Shown piece after piece: positions 61,572 through 64,000 of a stretch of DNA of 64,000 nucleotides. The stretch lies in the NCBI GenBank assembly GCA_015680685.1, contig MNCI01033476.1, positions 277,566 through 341,565 of the forward strand, written 5' to 3'. Positions within the stretch are counted from its first letter, which is position 1. Every line of letters begins with the position of its first letter. The translations under genes were made by a program, and so were the position numbers. The notes beneath the pieces are model-generated. The model was not told where the DNA came from and did not search any database. It worked only from the letters and a program-made list of their open reading frames with translations. Origin of the DNA: Gnetum montanum (lineage: Eukaryota; Streptophyta; Gnetopsida; Gnetales; Gnetaceae).

Positions 61572-61580
61572 GTGGGGGTA
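61572..61580 (+). other. G5 polypurine tract
   Basis: gtgggggta before TGATGGAACA. ACTCAAGGACGAGTTTTTAT (61551-61570) precedes it. Confidence 0.85.
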
Positions 61581-62436
61581 TGATGGAACATGATATCGCA
61601 TAGGCCACGATATCGCGTACGTGATATCGCATCCCCATATCACGTACGCAATATCGCGTCTTCCCTACGATATCATGTACACGATATTGTAGTCTATTGC
61701 CATGTCTATAAATAAGAGGTGGCTCTCCCTTGTTTCACAAGATAGAGTTAGATTATAGTAAAACTCTGGCAGTTTGATCCCTCCAGAGATAGATTATTTT
61801 TCCAGTGTCTGCCCGCAATGTGGTGAATGTAATTGTACAACATCCTTTATTCGAGTGTGACATACTTGGACACGCACATGACCAGAAATAAAGTCGAGAT
61901 TACTTCATCATTGCAGCATTCACTTTGTTTATTTATTTATTTAATTTTTATTTACTACTTTCCTAATTAGTCTCTCTCACCCTTAAACTCCCGTTAGAAT
62001 GTGGAATGAGTATGACTTGATTACGAGAATTTAAGTGTGACTACTTGGTAACCCAGTGGTGTACCTAGGATCTGCGGTTGGTAATCCCAGTGGTAGTCGT
62101 GCACAAAGTCCAAGATGTGTACAGATAATCAAGGAACGGATGCTCATTACACTTAGGCTAGATTAGATTCTCTTACCCTTTCTCCGTTAGCTTAGTTAAT
62201 ATTACTTTTCATTACCTTCAGGTGTAGCATTAGATTAGAGACACATCATACGCCTCACTCTGGACTAAACCATACGTGATAAAGATAATACTAGTCCAGG
62301 TGGGAAGACAGCGAACTGCGACCTAAGGCTAACTATCTAGGTGCCACAACTAGTCTGTCTACGAAGTTTGACCAAATCGTGCGTGAAAACGCTCGTATTC
62401 ATATGGTTGAGTGTAGGGGTACCTTGCCACTCATCA
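61581..62436 (+). repeat. G5 3' LTR
   Basis: 856 bp, TGATGGAACA...CACTCATCA, followed by ATGGA (62437-62441), a 4/5 match to ATCGA before the 5' LTR. The ATATCG array is at about 61590-61695 and the TATA box gtctataaataagagg at about 61705-61720. It contains the hairpin-like pair GAGTATGACTTGATTACGAG / GATAATCAAGGAACGGATGC. Confidence 0.9.
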
Positions 62437-63420
62437 ATGGAGTAGGAAAAGGTAGCTTACTCCTTAGTGACAATGGAGGGTTATGTATGTTGGGCTTTGA
62501 GAGGAAAAATAAGCATCATAGTATAGTGTTAGATCTATCAAAAATGAAGCTCTCCATATGTTTTTGATAATCAACTTAGAAGAAATTTTTGCAAGGAGGT
62601 TAATAATAAAGGACTTTTTGGATTTAGAGAAATTAGCTTGTGAGGGTGCCTGAGCACTAGTTTGAAAGAAACCCATCTAAATAATGAATGGAATTCTAGA
62701 ATGATTACCTTTGAGTTCAAGACACAATGCAAATATCCTCCTTCAATGAGTATTCAAGGGTTCTTGAAAAATTTACATATCTTGATTGTTAGAATAAACT
62801 GGGATGTTGAAGAATATTTTTTCTTTCTTCACAAGAGCCTAAATATCATCTTTGAGTGCATTGCAATTGTCTGTGTCATGACTTGTAGCTTCTTGGTAAT
62901 AGCAAAGCTTGTTAAAATTGTATCATCTTAGGACTAGAGAATCTCCTTCCATGAATTTGAAAGGATCTTTGGTCAATGTCTATATCTATTTAAATCTACC
63001 CCACATTTGTTTTAACACTTGTTTTGGATTTATGTGCCCCTCTTTTAATGTCATGTTATACAACTATGTATAGGTCATCAAGAACTTGTTGTATCTACCT
63101 TCTTAGTGCTTCAGTGACCAATATAAGTGTGGCTTTGACATTGTCACATTTCTTATACCATCAAAGATCCCCCAAAACAATCATCTCAAGTAGTTTTATA
63201 GGCTTCAACTAGCTCTTAGCAAATTTTCCTAATCATGCCCTAGAAGGAAAACATTAGTTTCTACACTTTTGATAGCTTTTTGAAGGTAACAACAAGTCTT
63301 ATCTAGGTAATGCTAGGGATCAGCCTCACCTACCAACATCACCATTGCATCAAACACCAAAAACACGTCTATTACTCGCAATTTTACCTCTATCAATTCT
63401 TCATGACCAATTTACATATC
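62437..63420 (-). pseudogene. gag: G6 gag fragment (minus strand)
   Basis: On the minus strand the text near 62940-62830 reads CYYQEATSHDTDNCNALKDD. This fits the zinc-knuckle-like C..H..GHDT..C..L motif common near the end of plant Ty3/gypsy gag. Further upstream (about 63350-63300) is AMVMLVGEADP.HYLDKTC. Many stops. With 53380-54974 it forms one minus-strand element (gag, then protease) split by G5. Confidence 0.45.
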
Positions 63421-63479
63421 CTTGAGATAACATACATTACTTTTGGCAATTCTAAGGATCCCTAAAGGCTTAGATTAGC

Positions 63480-63719
63480 ATTTTCTACTTGCATGATGCC
63501 CAGGTGACATTGATGTTAGTGTTGTCATTACCTGCAAGTATTTTATACTTGTGTGATGCCCAAGTGATATTGATGTCAATGTCATCATTACCTACCAATA
63601 TTTTCGACTTGCATGATGCCCAGGTGACATTGATGTTAGTGTCATAGGTACCTACCAATATTTTCTACTTGCATGATGCCTAGGTCAAATTAATGTTAGT
63701 ATCATCATTACCTGCTAGC
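63480..63719. repeat. Tandem repeat, 4 x 60 bp
   Basis: Four units with an exact 60-bp period, starting at about 63480, 63540, 63600 and 63660. The shared core is ATTTT.(T/G)ACTTGCATGATGCC, CAGGTGACATTGATGTTAGT and TCAT.ATTACCT. Related words (GATGTT, GACATC, AGCATCACTA) continue in looser form to about 63960. Confidence 0.88.
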
Positions 63720-64000
63720 ATCACCTACATGCCATAACACTAGAACTCAACTCTAGATGATACTTTTGACTCTGTGTGACCTATGATGTCCACTCAACAT
63801 CATCATGATAATGATAAACATTAGTTCAAGAGTTGATAACAATTCTTGAGGTCCTAGAAAGGTAACTTAAAGCATGAAAAAATAAATGATGTTGACGTAG
63901 ATGATGCTAATGCAAGCATGAATGTCACCTAGTCTCAGCTAGCATCACTAGTGTCACTTTCCTCATACACATGCTAAAAGTAAACTTCAAGTTGCTAGTT

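Overview
The window looks like nuclear DNA of a seed plant with a large, repeat-dense, AT-rich genome. The evidence is a five-exon plant LSM1 gene with GT-AG introns and, around it, layers of plant-type Ty3/gypsy LTR retrotransposons. These have tRNA-Asp-type primer sites, Athila/Tat-like pol motifs and LTRs ending TGATGA...TCATCA. I cannot name the species. Most coding sequence is decayed, with many in-frame stops and frameshifts. Three assembly gaps are visible: a 469-base N run at 32863-33331 and single Ns at 32013 and 55129.

Layout, left to right. 1-757 is a minus-strand LTR sitting in the leader of element G1. 758-9914 is G1 (plus strand): gag, protease (PR), reverse transcriptase (RT), RNase H (RH), integrase (IN), a 1.9-kb non-coding tail, polypurine tract (PPT) and 3' LTR. 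9915-15950 is AT-rich, with a Ty1/copia RT scrap, three tandem ~370-bp repeats, and just after them a TATA box with a small secreted-peptide ORF. 15952-16797 is a solo LTR. 20337-23379 is LSM1 on the minus strand, the only clear host gene. 25041-44213 is G2 (plus strand), a long element with gag, pol and a third gene (ORF3). G2 is split inside its protease by G3 (28784-35720, minus strand), with a perfect GTGGA target duplication. 44362-51866 is a unit whose two end LTRs are in opposite orientation yet are flanked by the same 5 bp (GTTAT). 52341-52618 is an array of AGACATCT palindromes in a possible copia-type LTR. About 53380-54974 and 62437-63420 are the two halves of a minus-strand gypsy element (G6), split by G5 (54975-62436, plus strand). 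G5 has gag and ORF3 but no pol. 63480-63719 is a four-unit tandem repeat with an exact 60-bp period.

The most interesting pattern concerns promoters. In most of the gypsy LTRs a short array of palindromic words (ATATCG type or GTCAAC/CATTGAT type) sits just upstream of a TATA box. G2 and G5 each carry a second, internal array plus TATA box 400-480 bp before ORF3. In each element the internal array has the same motif type as that element's own LTR, although the leader after the TATA box is shared between the two. This suggests a separately promoted third gene whose control region changes together with the LTR. ORF3 has a globular N-terminal domain, a long coiled coil and a conserved PYPW(E/D)VP motif near its end. 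G5 lost pol but kept gag and ORF3. G3 lost RT, RH and IN but kept gag and protease.
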